Assembly (NCBI GenBank): GCA_037176885.1
Contig: JAWWNJ010000153.1
Span: 62,001 to 126,000, forward strand
Origin: Favolaschia claudopus
Taxonomy: Eukaryota; Basidiomycota; Agaricomycetes; Agaricales; Mycenaceae
Length of the DNA: 64,000 bases
Reading direction: 5' to 3'
Shown: in pieces, positions 33,301 through 44,155 of the stretch
Layout of the letters: every line of letters begins with the position of its first letter
Numbering within the stretch: the stretch's first letter is position 1
The notes under the pieces: model-generated
The model's database searches: none
The model's input: only the letters and a program-made list of their open reading frames with translations
What the model was told of the DNA's origin: nothing
Position numbers and translations under genes: made by a program

Positions 33301-34712
33301 ATCAGGATCTGAGTACTGACGTGAGGTGTTGTCGATTGATAGTGTGCGGAGATTTCCGGGAGAGGTACGGTCTGGTATGTCCCTTTTGGTGGGATTTCGA
33401 TTCACGAAGGCGGAATTTCAGGGCAATACCTTTGAGACTGCTTGCTGAGTTGCATTTTTCACGTCTTATTTTGAGGATTCGTGGATTCAAGTTCCGAGTT
33501 TGGAGATCAGGGAGCACAAGGAGAGGTATTGAGTTTTCGCCTCGGAATCTTACTCAATGAAACCCGTTCGGTGAGTAATGCTGTGTCTGAAGTAAGTTAT
33601 AGCGTACGGTGAACTGGAGACAATTGGCTTGCGCACTTTACGGACCTGTGTTGTTTCGATGTTGATCGAATAATTTAAAACGAGACACCTTGGACGCCCG
33701 GGCGGCTACTATTTTCTGGATGCCGGTGCTAACCGGGTGGGCAGAATCGCAGAATGCAGAGAGCCGGCGGCAGTGTCGAAGGAGAAGGAGAAGAGAATAG
33801 AAGACTTGGGAAGAGTGACACGAGGGAAACATGCGGTGAGGTGTATTTTCGATTAGAATGGAGGATATCCAGACCGAGACGAAGGGGAGGGGTCGGGTTT
33901 CAGGGAATTGTGGGAGAGTAACTTGAAACGATTCAATACGGATGTTGAGGAAGAGGAGATGTAGCGATTGAGCAGGGATTCGTTGTTGAAGAGTGCGGTT
34001 AGTTGATATGTGAATGATTGGGAGAAGAGACATGAGACGTCGCGCTTGGGGTCAAGATATTGCGGATGAGAGACACGAGACCGAATTCGAGAAGAGGACA
34101 GTAAGAATTCACGTTGATATGTCAGCGAACGGAAGCCGAGAATAAGTATCACAGAATCATCGCGGATAGGCGCACGGAAATCGCCGTCCACATGATGGAA
34201 TTTGGATCGATTCGGAACCGAGTGTGCGGGATACTAAGCAATGTCAGATCGAAATGATTCAACGTTTTGACAGAAGGTGAACGAGAAGAGTGGACAACGG
34301 AGATTGAACGTTTCCAGGGAGACGAGGTGTATAGAGTGAGAGGTGAGGGTTGTGAAGAGCGTGGCAGCGGGCGTGAGTGGACAACGTGTTGTGCTTGAGG
34401 CCAAGATTCAAGAAGAGGTAAAGAACGACGCCAGAAGTAGCAGTCGACTCGAATCAGAATTTCGAAAACCCTGCAATGGAAAGGCGCGGCAGAGCAAGGA
34501 ATCGCCGTAGATGCTTCAAATTGTGATAGCGTGAAGAGCGGGCAGTCGAGAACTCAGGAAAAAGGTCCGAGCACTAGGCTCATGAAAAGCACGTTTCGAG
34601 GTCTTTTCTTATGCACAGTATTCGATCGATCACATCTTCCATCTGTTTCACGGTCTTTTCGTCGTTGACTGCTCGCTAGCCAGGCAGACTCAGCTTGAAG
34701 CGAGTATCGACG
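30364..34712. other. Long stretch with no recognised protein gene
   Basis: Only short, unrelated open frames are present. The one structured segment is the threefold repeat at 32100-32830. 33,000-34,600 is plain mixed sequence upstream of ATG4. Confidence 0.4.
32100..32830 (+). repeat. Three diverged ~205-245-nt tandem copies with a tRNA-like half
   Basis: Each copy has a GA(C/A)C...(T/C)(C/A)(A/T)ATG(C/G)G block (near 32161, 32408, 32613). Then comes GAGCT(C/T)TT followed by ATCGTAATCG or a variant, and AGAGGTT, which in copies 1 and 3 forms a T-arm-like hairpin AGAGG-TTCGATT-CCTCT (32228-32244, 32695-32711). In copy 3 a seven-pair acceptor-like helix (TGCGGCT with AGCTGCA) can be drawn. 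The D-arm is absent and the anticodon loop is irregular, so these are tRNA-derived repeats at best. Confidence 0.5.
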
Positions 34713-37700
34713 ATGGTGGTAAGCAGTAAAGAGTGTTCGGCCCGATAGCCGAGAGGACGCAGGCTAACAAGGACAATCAAAAAGCCACGCCTACCCTCTC
34801 CGGTGATCTAGCAGGCGCAAGCACTCGCGCAGGCCGTCAGTCTCTCTTCCTCTTTCTTTCATTCGTTAGTGTACTCACAACGGCGTTGTTCACTAGTCTA
34901 GTCAACGCTGTCCGTCGGTGGTGGCGCCGGCTTCGTATCGCGCGGAATCAATATCGACATCCGCATCGCCGTATCGGATTGCACGACGATATCGACTTGG
35001 AAGAGCTTGCTGCTTTGACTGGGGAGACTACGACTGTTACTACTATGCCTCCGTCTACTGGGAATACCTCTAGCGCTGGCGGTACTGGTACGACTAAATC
35101 CCGTATCGTCGCTTCGAGCCGTCAGTCATCCTCCTCCGCCTCTGCCTCTACGTCGGCCTCCGGTCCAGGCACCGTCAAAGCCTCACCCACGCCCACGCCC
35201 GCGCCCACCTCCTCCGCCCTCTCCTCATCGTCTCCCCCGCCGACCTCGCCAACCCTCTCCACCTCTTCCTCCACCTCGTCCTCCAAACTCCCGCGCTTCC
35301 TTCAATCCCCCATCACCATCAACCGCGACCGCTCCAAATCCCTCTCCATCGACCGACCCGGCAGCGCCGCCTCCTCGTCCTCCTCCTCTGCCGCCCATGG
35401 TGCCCTCTCGTCCTCCGCGTCAGGCAGACGCAGCGCCACGCGGTTTCTCGGGCTCGGTCGGGATAGAGATAAAGAGAAAGAGCGGGAACGACAACGTATA
35501 CGCGAGGCGGAACGTCGCGAGCCGAGCGCGGAGGAGCTTTTGCTCGCTATGGAGGAGGAGGAGGGCGAGGGATTCGGCGAGGGGGAAGGAGGAGACGTCG
35601 CCTCGCCCACGTCCTCGGAATTCTCCGCCTCCCACCCACCACCACCGCCGCCGCCGACGTCCTACCCCTACGGCACCGCCCGCCCGCGTCCGCGCACCCG
35701 CTCAGAACGACACTTCTCCTCGTCCACCACCAACTCCAATTCCACCTCCTCTTCCTCGCACGAGCCGACAGCGCACAGCACGCCCGTGCCAATCCCCTCT
35801 TCCTCCTCCTCATCCAACACTCACAACATGCAGCTCCTCGCCCCGCGCTCCCCCAGCCGCCTCGCCGGCGACGGCGCGCTGACGACGCGTCTGAGCGGGT
35901 GGTTCGCGCATCTCGCGGGGGGGAGCACGAGCGATTTGAGTATCGCTGCGACGATTAGTGGGAGTTTGGCGAATGTGGGTGGGGCGGCGGGGGTGCTTGG
36001 GCGGAGTCGGTCGAGTCAGCCGTCTACCTCTTCCTCGCACCCTTCCTCCTCCTCCCACGCGACTTCGACTCATGGTGGAGGCGGCGGGAAGAAAGAAGAG
36101 AAGGTTGGATCACCGAAAACGAAGGCGGGAGGCGGCCTGCTGGATAAAGCGGTGAGGTATTTGTTGGATGGGGACGCGGTGCCGGATCGGAGTGCGGAGG
36201 AGATTTGGGTGTGTGGGGTGAGGGTGGAGGGGTGGGGGGGTGGGGGATGAGGAGAGGGTTGCGGGGGGGTGCGAGTGTGGGTGGGGAGAAACACGGTGGA
36301 GGAGGTGTGGAGAAAGAGAAAGAGAGACATGGTGCGAGTGCGGGTGGCGAGAAAGAGAAGGAGAAGCGTGGGGACAAGGGCGAGAAAAGAGACGGGAAGG
36401 AGAAAGAGAAGAAACACCACCACCTCCACCTAGGACACCACGGGTATGCGGCGACGACGACAACGACGGAGAAGAAGAAGAGGAGTAGCTCGGGGAGGCC
36501 TGGGACTGCGTCTGGGTCTTCCCCGCCGGTATCCTCACCAGCGCCGCCCACATCTGCGTCGGCGTTCGTCAGCCCCCCCTCCTCTTCATCTTCGCTCTCC
36601 CCCTCTGTTTCTTCTACGTCCCCTTTAACGACGACCAACGCATCGACACCCCCCTACCCCCTCCTCGCCTCCTTCACCACCCCCGACCCCGGCCCCTGGC
36701 CCGCGTCCTTCTTCGCCTTGTTCTACGCACACGTGTGGTGCACGTACCGCGCGGGGTTTGAGCCCATCCGCGACCTCGAAGGTGTCGGTGCGCTCGGACC
36801 ACCACTGGTTTCTCCTTTTGGATTTGATTCCGCGCGGCCGTATGGGTTAGATACGAGTGTGAGTGGAAGTGGGAGCACTAGTGCGGCGCCGAGTACAATT
36901 TTAGCTGCCTCGGGGATGCGGGCGAGTGTGAGTGGGGCGGGGAGTGATTGGAGTAGTAGTGGGGGGGTCGTCGTCGAGACAAGGGCAGGGAGGGAGGGGG
37001 AGGGGTGCGAGTGTTAGTGGTGAGTCGACGTTTGCTCTTTCTCACTTTGTTTTTGTTTTCTGCTTTCTTTCGACGTCTCGTCGATACCTTTCTGTCTCTA
37101 TCGTTACTCCTTCCTTCTTAAAATCCTACTTCTCTCCCACCTTACTCTTTCCTCTTTCTGTCTTCATTCCTCGTTAACATCAACATCGACAGACATGTCC
37201 ACCACCTCAATAAACACCTCCACCACCTCCTCCTCCACGAAAAAGAAATGGTGGCCGCTCGGGGGCACGAAGGGCTGGACGTCGGATACGGGGTGGGGGT
37301 GTATGCTTAGGACGAGCCAGAGCTTGTTGGCGGTTGCGTTGGGGAGGGTTGGGGGTAAGTGGATCTTTCTTTCATGCGACGATCCGAGCGGACGTCGTTC
37401 CTTTTCCCTTTCTTTCTTTTTCGTTTTCCTTGCAGGCTCCTCTGCGTTCTACTTCTACTTCTACTTCTACTTTTCCTTCTTCGCCTCGTCCGTCTCTTCT
37501 CGCCGGTCTCCCCCGGACTCGTTGTCTTCATTTTGCGTTTTCGTTCGCCGTCGAACGTGGTACAGCCACGCTGTATCCCATTCAGGGGTGGTTTTTGTGC
37601 GGGGTGGGGGGTTTGAGAGGTGTGCAGGAGATTGAGGGTGGTGTAGTGGAGGCAAGGACACTCGAGGAGAAGTGGGGGTGTCGTCCGTCTCGACCCTTCG

Positions 37701-40072
37701 TCTCCTTTTCGTCTAGCCCCTTTTTGAAGGGATCTTCTTCTCTTTTGGGCTTCGACTGCCTCTTCCACGTTGGCTGACTACCTCGCCCTCCTTTAACTTT
37801 CCTTCTTCTTCCTCATCCCCTTTCCTTCTCTTGCATACTGTGCATACTGACGACCTCTTCTTACAGAACCTCCCCTCCAACCAACGACACCACCACCATT
37901 CCCACCTCCCAACCGTACCGCGCACGCCCACCACGCGCGCCTCGTCTCGTGGTTCCTCGACGCGCCCGCCGCGCCATTCGGGGTACACCGCATGGCGTTG
38001 GCGGGGAAAGCTGCGGGGAAGGATGTCGGGATGTGGTTTGGCCCTGCGGCGGCTGCGAGCGCTGTTCGGTGCGTTGCTCGCTTTCTCTCTTTCCGTGTAT
38101 TTCGCTGACGCATTTGCTTTCGCGTACTTTAGGATGCTTGTGGAGGGCTTCCCCGCCTGCGGTTTGGGCGTCTCGGTGGGGATCGATGGGACGATGTATC
38201 AGACGGATGTGTTTGCGGCGTCGCATTCGCCTTTGCCTCTGCACCCGTCGTCGCTGCCCTCGTCTGCGTCGGGATCGATTTCGTCGTCGCGCAGCTCGTC
38301 GTCGGGGCATGGGTTGACGACGAAGCAGAAGGAGCGGCGGTGGGGTGATCGACCTGTGCTGCTGCTGCTGGGGATGAGGCTGGGTTTGGATGGTGTGAAT
38401 CCGGTGTATTATGAGACGATTAAGGTGCGCGTCGATTTTACTTGTCATTGAAGCAAAGACACAGAGGCTGACGGTCGCTGCAGCGTCTATATACGTTCCC
38501 CCAATCCGTGGGCATCGCAGGCGGACGCCCCTCGTCGTCGTACTACTTCATCGGCGTGCAGGGCGACGGTCTATTCTACCTCGACCCGCACCATTCGAGA
38601 CCGTCGGTCCCCCTGAAACCGTTCGTCGGGGAGCCACCGCTCCAGCACGGGCATGCACACCACGACCACGGACGACGCTCGTTGAGCCCTGAAGCCGCCG
38701 CGTACGCTCGCGGCGGGTCGACGAGTCCCGACTCCTCGCAGCACGGACACGGGCACAGCTTCGCCCGCGGTGGATCGATGAGCCCCGACTCTGCGTATGG
38801 GAGCTTCGCGAGTGCGCGCGGTGGGTCGCTGAGCCCTGATTTTGGGACGAGCGGGAGTGGGAGTGGACGGGGGCAGACGCCGATGACGGAGGATGAGCTG
38901 GTCATTGTGCGCTCGCCTGCTGAGCTTGAGCATGACGATAAAGAAGGTGCGGGGGCAGGGACGGCGCCGGCGGGCGGGAGGATGACCGAGGCGGAGGAGG
39001 CGTATTGGGTGCGCGCGTATTCGGCTGTGGAGCTGCAGACGTTCCATTGCGAGAAGGTGAGGAAGATGCCGCTCAGTGGGCTGGATCCGAGTATGTTGCT
39101 GGGCTTTGTGGTAAGGGATGAGGCGGAGTGGGTGGATTTGAGGAGGAGGGTTAAGGAGGTGGGTGGTTCTGACTTCTCTTTCTTCGCGTTGTGCTGATGA
39201 GGTCTTTGCAGCTGCCGCGGACGATATTCGCGATTCAGGACGAGCCGCCGACGTGGCCTGGCGCGGAGGATGATGACGACATGGGGCTGGAGAGTATTTC
39301 CGATCCGGAGGAGGTCGAGGGCGAGGATGATGGGGATATCTCGACCACGTCGCATGCCCCGTCTTCCAGCGTGTCCAGCCCTCCGTCCTCGACGTTCTCG
39401 CATACGCACTCGCACCACGATTCGAAATCGACGATTCACTCTGCGTCGACGAGTAGCAGCCGCAGCGAGGAGGTGGACACGGAGGAGGACCCCGTGGCGC
39501 CTATCACTCCGCTGCCCAACGCGCGCTTTGATCTGGGAGACGGTGCGCCTGCGCGGGAGAAGGGGAAGACTGTGGGCGAGGCGTACGCGGAGCTCGAGGA
39601 CGCGGATGCTGGGGACGATGAGTTTGTGGATGCGGGTGGGGAGGTGGATATTGAGGATGACTGGATCGATCCTGTCGTATCGTCGCCTGCGCCTGTGCCC
39701 ACGCCGGCTGCGAAGAAGTCTTCGAAGGATAAGGATCGGGAGAGGGAGAAAGATAAGGAGAGAACGAAGACGAAGAGTAAAAGCAAGAGCAAGAGCAGTG
39801 GGAGCGGCTCGAGTAAGAAGACGCAGCCTGTGCCCGTGCCGAGCGTGCATTATCCGTTTCCGGTGTCGTCTGGGGAGGCGTCGGGGCCGCCGTCGCCCCG
39901 GGAGAGGGAGCGGGAGCGGGAGAGGATGATCACGGTGTCGCCGAGGGCGACCGGGGCAGCTGCGGCGGGAGCGGGAGCGGGTACGGGTGGGCAGCGGATG
40001 CATACTGCGCGGGCGCGAGATGGTGGAAGGACGCAGAGCGGTGGGGTGCGTGGTATCCTCACTGAGGACTGA
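34713..40072 (+). CDS. ATG4: Cysteine protease ATG4 (autophagy)
   Basis: C54-family protease that trims the C-terminus of ATG8 and removes ATG8 from lipid during autophagy; a cytosolic enzyme. Proposed exons: 34713-34718, 34763-37019, 37193-37354, 37867-38068, 38133-38424, 38484-39158, 39212-40072. The core is unmistakable: [19 protein letters not shown], then [17 protein letters not shown] with the catalytic Cys, then [63 protein letters not shown], and YLDPH with the catalytic Asp and His. Next come [15 protein letters not shown] and a long acidic/Ser tail. The ~750-residue N-terminal part is Ser/Pro-rich with a hydrophobic segment near residue 30. In exon 2 the conserved reading passes from one frame to another at a G-run near 36,225 and back at a G-run near 37,000. 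Homopolymer errors are likelier than true decay. The first intron (44 nt) and start are the least certain parts. Confidence 0.88.
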
Positions 40073-42900
40073 ATGTACGTCCTCGTGTGCCTATTTTCGA
40101 TATTTCGATATTCTCAGTTACCTCTCTCTCTCTTTTCTTTCTTTCATCCCTCTCTTTTTTGCCTCAGATCTCTCGACCTATACATTCGTGTATATATTTC
40201 TACGTATGACCCTTTGGGGTTTGGTGTCTTCTTATCACTACTGTATCTACTGCATGCACTGTTATATTCGATACCCCGCAATTATCTATCCCTTCTTCAT
40301 ATCGTGTTCTTGATCAATTTCATTGTGATTCTGTGGCTCGGCACCCCTCCTCCACTCTTTGCTTGCTCTCCAGATCCTTTTCTCGCCCTCGACATTCACC
40401 TAAGAGTCCAAATTAGGCAAGTCAGCCTAAATACGATTTTGATTCTTGGCCGACCAGAGTCCAATGTAGTGTCTGTTTTCCCGTCGAACTGCGCGCAGAA
40501 GTCCTCTATCGATTGCGTTTCCGTCAGGTCGACGTCGACTCGCGATCTCGCTGCACTGGCAAGTCTTGAAGTAGGTAATATATAAAGTATTGCGATTCTA
40601 TGAAGGCGAGCAGCATGCGTACTGTGTGGGGCGACATTTCGTCCCTGAATCCCGGGCCGTCGACTGCGGTTCTGATTCGTCTTTTAACGCCTCGTTCACT
40701 GTCGACCAATTTTCGCGGGCGAGACATAAGTAGGAACAGGGGTACGGCGAGGGCGGAGGCGCATCGTGAACCTAGACTGCAAGATGATATTGTTTGGTCC
40801 ACTAGCAGTCAAATTGAATCGAGTTCGCGGTCTGCGGACCAGATTAGTTCACCAAAACAAGATAATCATTAAACTAAAACAAGAAAATCAGAGATCTCGG
40901 AAAGAAAAATGCAGATCAACCGCATCCCACAAACGCGAAAGGTCGTTCTACAGCACGATTAGTCACTGGGATGAACCTGGCCCGAGGGCGTGTTGTCTCA
41001 GACCGAGAGAAGGATAAAGGAACACTGAGCAATCAGTCTGGAAATATCAGGCGTTAGGTATGCCAGTGGTAGCGTTTAAGTTGAGACGAAAGTTTTCGAA
41101 ATATGATGACAAGAAATTGCAACAGCAAGATTGAACGACGCTCTGGCTGTAGAAGTTTCATAACCGACAGTCAAAAAACGGTCCGTCCAGCTTCAAGGTG
41201 CCGCGAGGAATCGAACCTCGCATCGAAATTCAAGGATTTCGGCGCCACAGTGATTACAGCCTGCTTTGGTTACATTAGGGCGCGTTCATCGTGAGGCAGG
41301 AGAATGATTTACATTGTGTTACTGACCAGACGCAGTCATTGTAAACCGCCGATGCAGAGATCCACAAAGAATCAAACTCTATCACTGTAGTTCGTATCGG
41401 AGGAAAACGGAAAACCTAACCAAGTGAAACATTGACACGTGCAAGACTGGCCGGTGTTCGGCGTTAGAAGTCATCTGAATCGTAGACCCAAGTTACGGTG
41501 GTCATAATTGAAGGCGAGTCGGAGGAACATCATGGGAGAAGGCGGCGAAAGGAAGGTCCGTTCATGCTATTTGTTGATCCGTGCCCAAAAAATCGCCAAT
41601 ATAAGTGCTAGGGTCAATCCAGGAATAAAGTTGTATTGCCTATTAGAGTTGTGCACGAAGAGACGCTAACACAAGATTCGAGGTGGAGGAAGATAACAAA
41701 GGGTTAGGGGAGTTACCGAGAGAAGATAGGGTTGGTGATGTCGTAGGGTTACGGCACCAGCTGCCACGGGCAGCTTGCTTTTGCACCCCGACGACGCAAC
41801 TTGGAAGCATCGAACCCACTACGCAGGCGGAAGGGAGGCAATAGCCAACAAGACCTCGTGTGTTCTACCACCAGATCTCTTTCGTTGTTTTTCCTGCCGA
41901 TACTTATCGCTGGCGCTTTGCTCAGGCTGGCGCTGCCGCCGCTGCGACTCGCTTCACTTGCATGCCAGTGCTTGTGCCAATGTCTTCCTGCCAGTGCCTT
42001 CTTGTCGCTGACGCTTTCCCAGACGTAGACTTTGCATCTCGTTGGGGACTTTAACTCGCCCCTGTGCAGACGAGGAAGCTAGCTAGAATACTTTGGCTGT
42101 GAGGACGAACTGGCGATTTGTTTTGAGCGACCGTTTCCAGCTTTCCAAGCTACGTCCTCGAACGGCAAGTTCGCCTGGCCGAACCCGGCTATTGTGGGTG
42201 TGGCGATAAGTGGAAGGTTTCTGGACAGAATAGTTCCTTAAAAAATAGCCAACTCGGACGCTGACGCCGGATCCGAGGCGGAAACCCAGAAAGCAACGAG
42301 ACGAGGACAAATCTGAGGGATGATGTAGGCCGTTTTGCGTAGAGGTATTCGGGGCGGCGGTGAGGAGGGACGATTAGGGAGAAAGCGGCATACTTGTGAG
42401 ATCGCTCTCATGCATTCTCATGTAACACAAAACTTTCTAACGGTCCGTGAAAATTGTCATGCTCAGGATTTCTAGCTGAATATTACCAGGATCCAATTCG
42501 GTTCTCTCTCTCTGTAAAGTTTACAGGATCGGTGTGTGTTTATCCTCTGTGTGCCTGCTAACACGCTTGTCAGTTCTTGCGGGGCAACATGAAAATAGTT
42601 GAACATCGAAGCTGCCTCAGAGTGAGACGGCGTGTAAACTTTCAGGACTCAAAACTACTCTGCCTCACGACTGGTCTTTTCCAGGTTCGAGCAGGTTTGA
42701 CAGCTTTCGCTTTGACACCGGGGACGGCTTACTGACAGGTCAACTTGCTATTAATACCAGCCGGCTAGCCTCTATCTTGTTCAAGGAATGAGAACCATCC
42801 TAAGGTACCCACGAACCCCAGCTGTCTCGTGGACATGCTCCTCGTTCGAGCTGGAACTTGCGGAGCCCAGTTCTCATCCCCTCCGCCAAACTTTATGAAT
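40073..42900. other. No protein gene recognised downstream of ATG4
   Basis: 40,080-40,330 is T/C-rich and probably the ATG4 3' region. A tRNA-like sequence lies at 41197-41283. A dispersed GTTACGGCACCAG motif lies at 41748-41760. Nothing else is supported. Confidence 0.4.
41197..41283 (-). tRNA. tRNA-like sequence, possible tRNA-Gln pseudogene
   Basis: On the minus strand it has TAATCACTGTGG, as in the D-arm region of tRNA-Gln. An anticodon-like hairpin CGAAAT-CCTTGA-ATTTCG follows, then a perfect T-arm CGAGG-TTCGATT-CCTCG and the 3' acceptor strand CGGCACC. The 5' acceptor strand (GGTGCCG expected) is not found and the anticodon loop lacks the invariant U33. It is probably a degenerate copy. 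Confidence 0.35.
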
Positions 42901-42914
42901 CCGTATTTCGAGGA

Positions 42915-42947
42915 CCGAGATTCCCGCGCGGTAACTTTAACTTCATC
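42915..42947 (+). promoter_or_regulatory. Conserved upstream block of paralogue C
   Basis: CCGAGATTCCCGCG followed by GGTAACTTTAACTTCA (42930-42945), the last 16 nt identical to the block of paralogue A. The TATA-like CATATAAAG lies at 42988-42996, about 40 nt before the ATG. Confidence 0.6.
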
Positions 42948-43033
42948 GCCTGATACAGCGTGCGAGATTTGCGACAATGCAGTCCACCATATAAAGCCTT
43001 CTGGAGCGACAAACAACGCAGTATTCCTTTCGC

Positions 43034-44155
43034 ATGGCAACCTTGGCACAGAGCACAGCCGTTTGTTACGCCCTGGGCATTCATAGAGCTCCGGCCTCCG
43101 CCTCTATCCCCGAATTTGCGCGCTTAATGGACGGTCTCATCGACGAGCTGAATGCCCTGCCCGTTGTCCAGGAAAACTATCTCACAGTGGACATGGTGCG
43201 TATCGACTTTGGTGGTTTGTGTGGGATGATTGAACAGACATCCCTCCACACAATTACAATAGATCCTCCCGACTGACAAAGCAGATAAATATATTCCAGC
43301 CTTGGGGCTCGCACCTCGACCTCCGGTTGTTGTGTTTCCAGTCAAGGCCAAGGTATGAAATCACAGTGTCGGTGCGGTCAAATAATTACCCTGGTACAAT
43401 ACCTTTTCGTGCTTGACAATCAGACCCCAGAACACATTCATAAGGTGAGCACCGTCCGCTGTACATGCGAACTTGATGGCATTGCGATTATTGTGCGTCA
43501 CAGGTCCTAGCTTCGCCCGAAGCTCGCAAAGTGTTTCAGAAGGGCACAGATTTTGGAAACCAGTCCTCTATTTTTGCGTACAAAATAGTCGCCAAGATTG
43601 ATCGCCCGGCTCCCAACAATGGTGTTCAGCTGGTGTTTATATATGACGCACCGCTTGAACTGGCGACCAGCGAAAACCATATCCGCGAATTTAACGAGTT
43701 CATAGACGGTTTTGTGCTACTTCCAGGCGTCCAGAAAAACTCTGATAGATTGGAACTAGTGAGCGTTTGTGATAACAGTTGTTTCAATTTCGTACTTGTC
43801 GTTCACAGTGGCAACCCACTGATATACTTGATCAACACGTACAAGATTTTGGTTACTCTACAGAACGTCGACCTACAATCTGCATCACTACGTTCAAGGT
43901 TTGACCCCTAACCTGTGACTTCATCTGCCACTAACTGAGTCGCGCGTAGGATCTGGACACAGCAAAACAGGTACAGACCAGCGTTTTATTTTCCTATCCC
44001 TCTCCTACAGAATATTTATCCAGATGTTGGCCGATCCAGCTACTCAGCGCTACTTTGCGGGGGCAGCAGAAGATCGTCAGCAATTCGACTCCCAGAAGTA
44101 TGGTTACGCGTTTGTGGCGAATGTGGTGACTAAGCATGACAACACCAACAAGTAA
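43034..44155 (+). CDS. Two-repeat alpha+beta protein of unknown function, paralogue C (256 aa)
   Basis: Exons are 43034-43195, 43263-43352, 43424-43444, 43504-43758, 43809-43898, 43950-43970 and 44024-44155, all in phase 0. Exon sizes equal those of paralogue A, apart from one extra codon in exon 1. The two halves carry LPVVQENYLTVDM and LPGVQKNSDRLEL. The C-terminus (YGYAFVANVVTK...DNTNK) is nearly the same as in A, so A and C are recent duplicates lying 16 kb apart. ATG4 and paralogue B lie between them. The gene is intact; function unknown. Confidence 0.85.

Noticed and set aside
38576..40003. 475-codon open frame on the minus strand, Arg/Pro-rich
   Set aside because: It lies antisense to the conserved ATG4 exons 6 and 7. 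Its composition (Arg, Leu, Pro, Ser) is what GC-rich biased codons give in a shadow frame.
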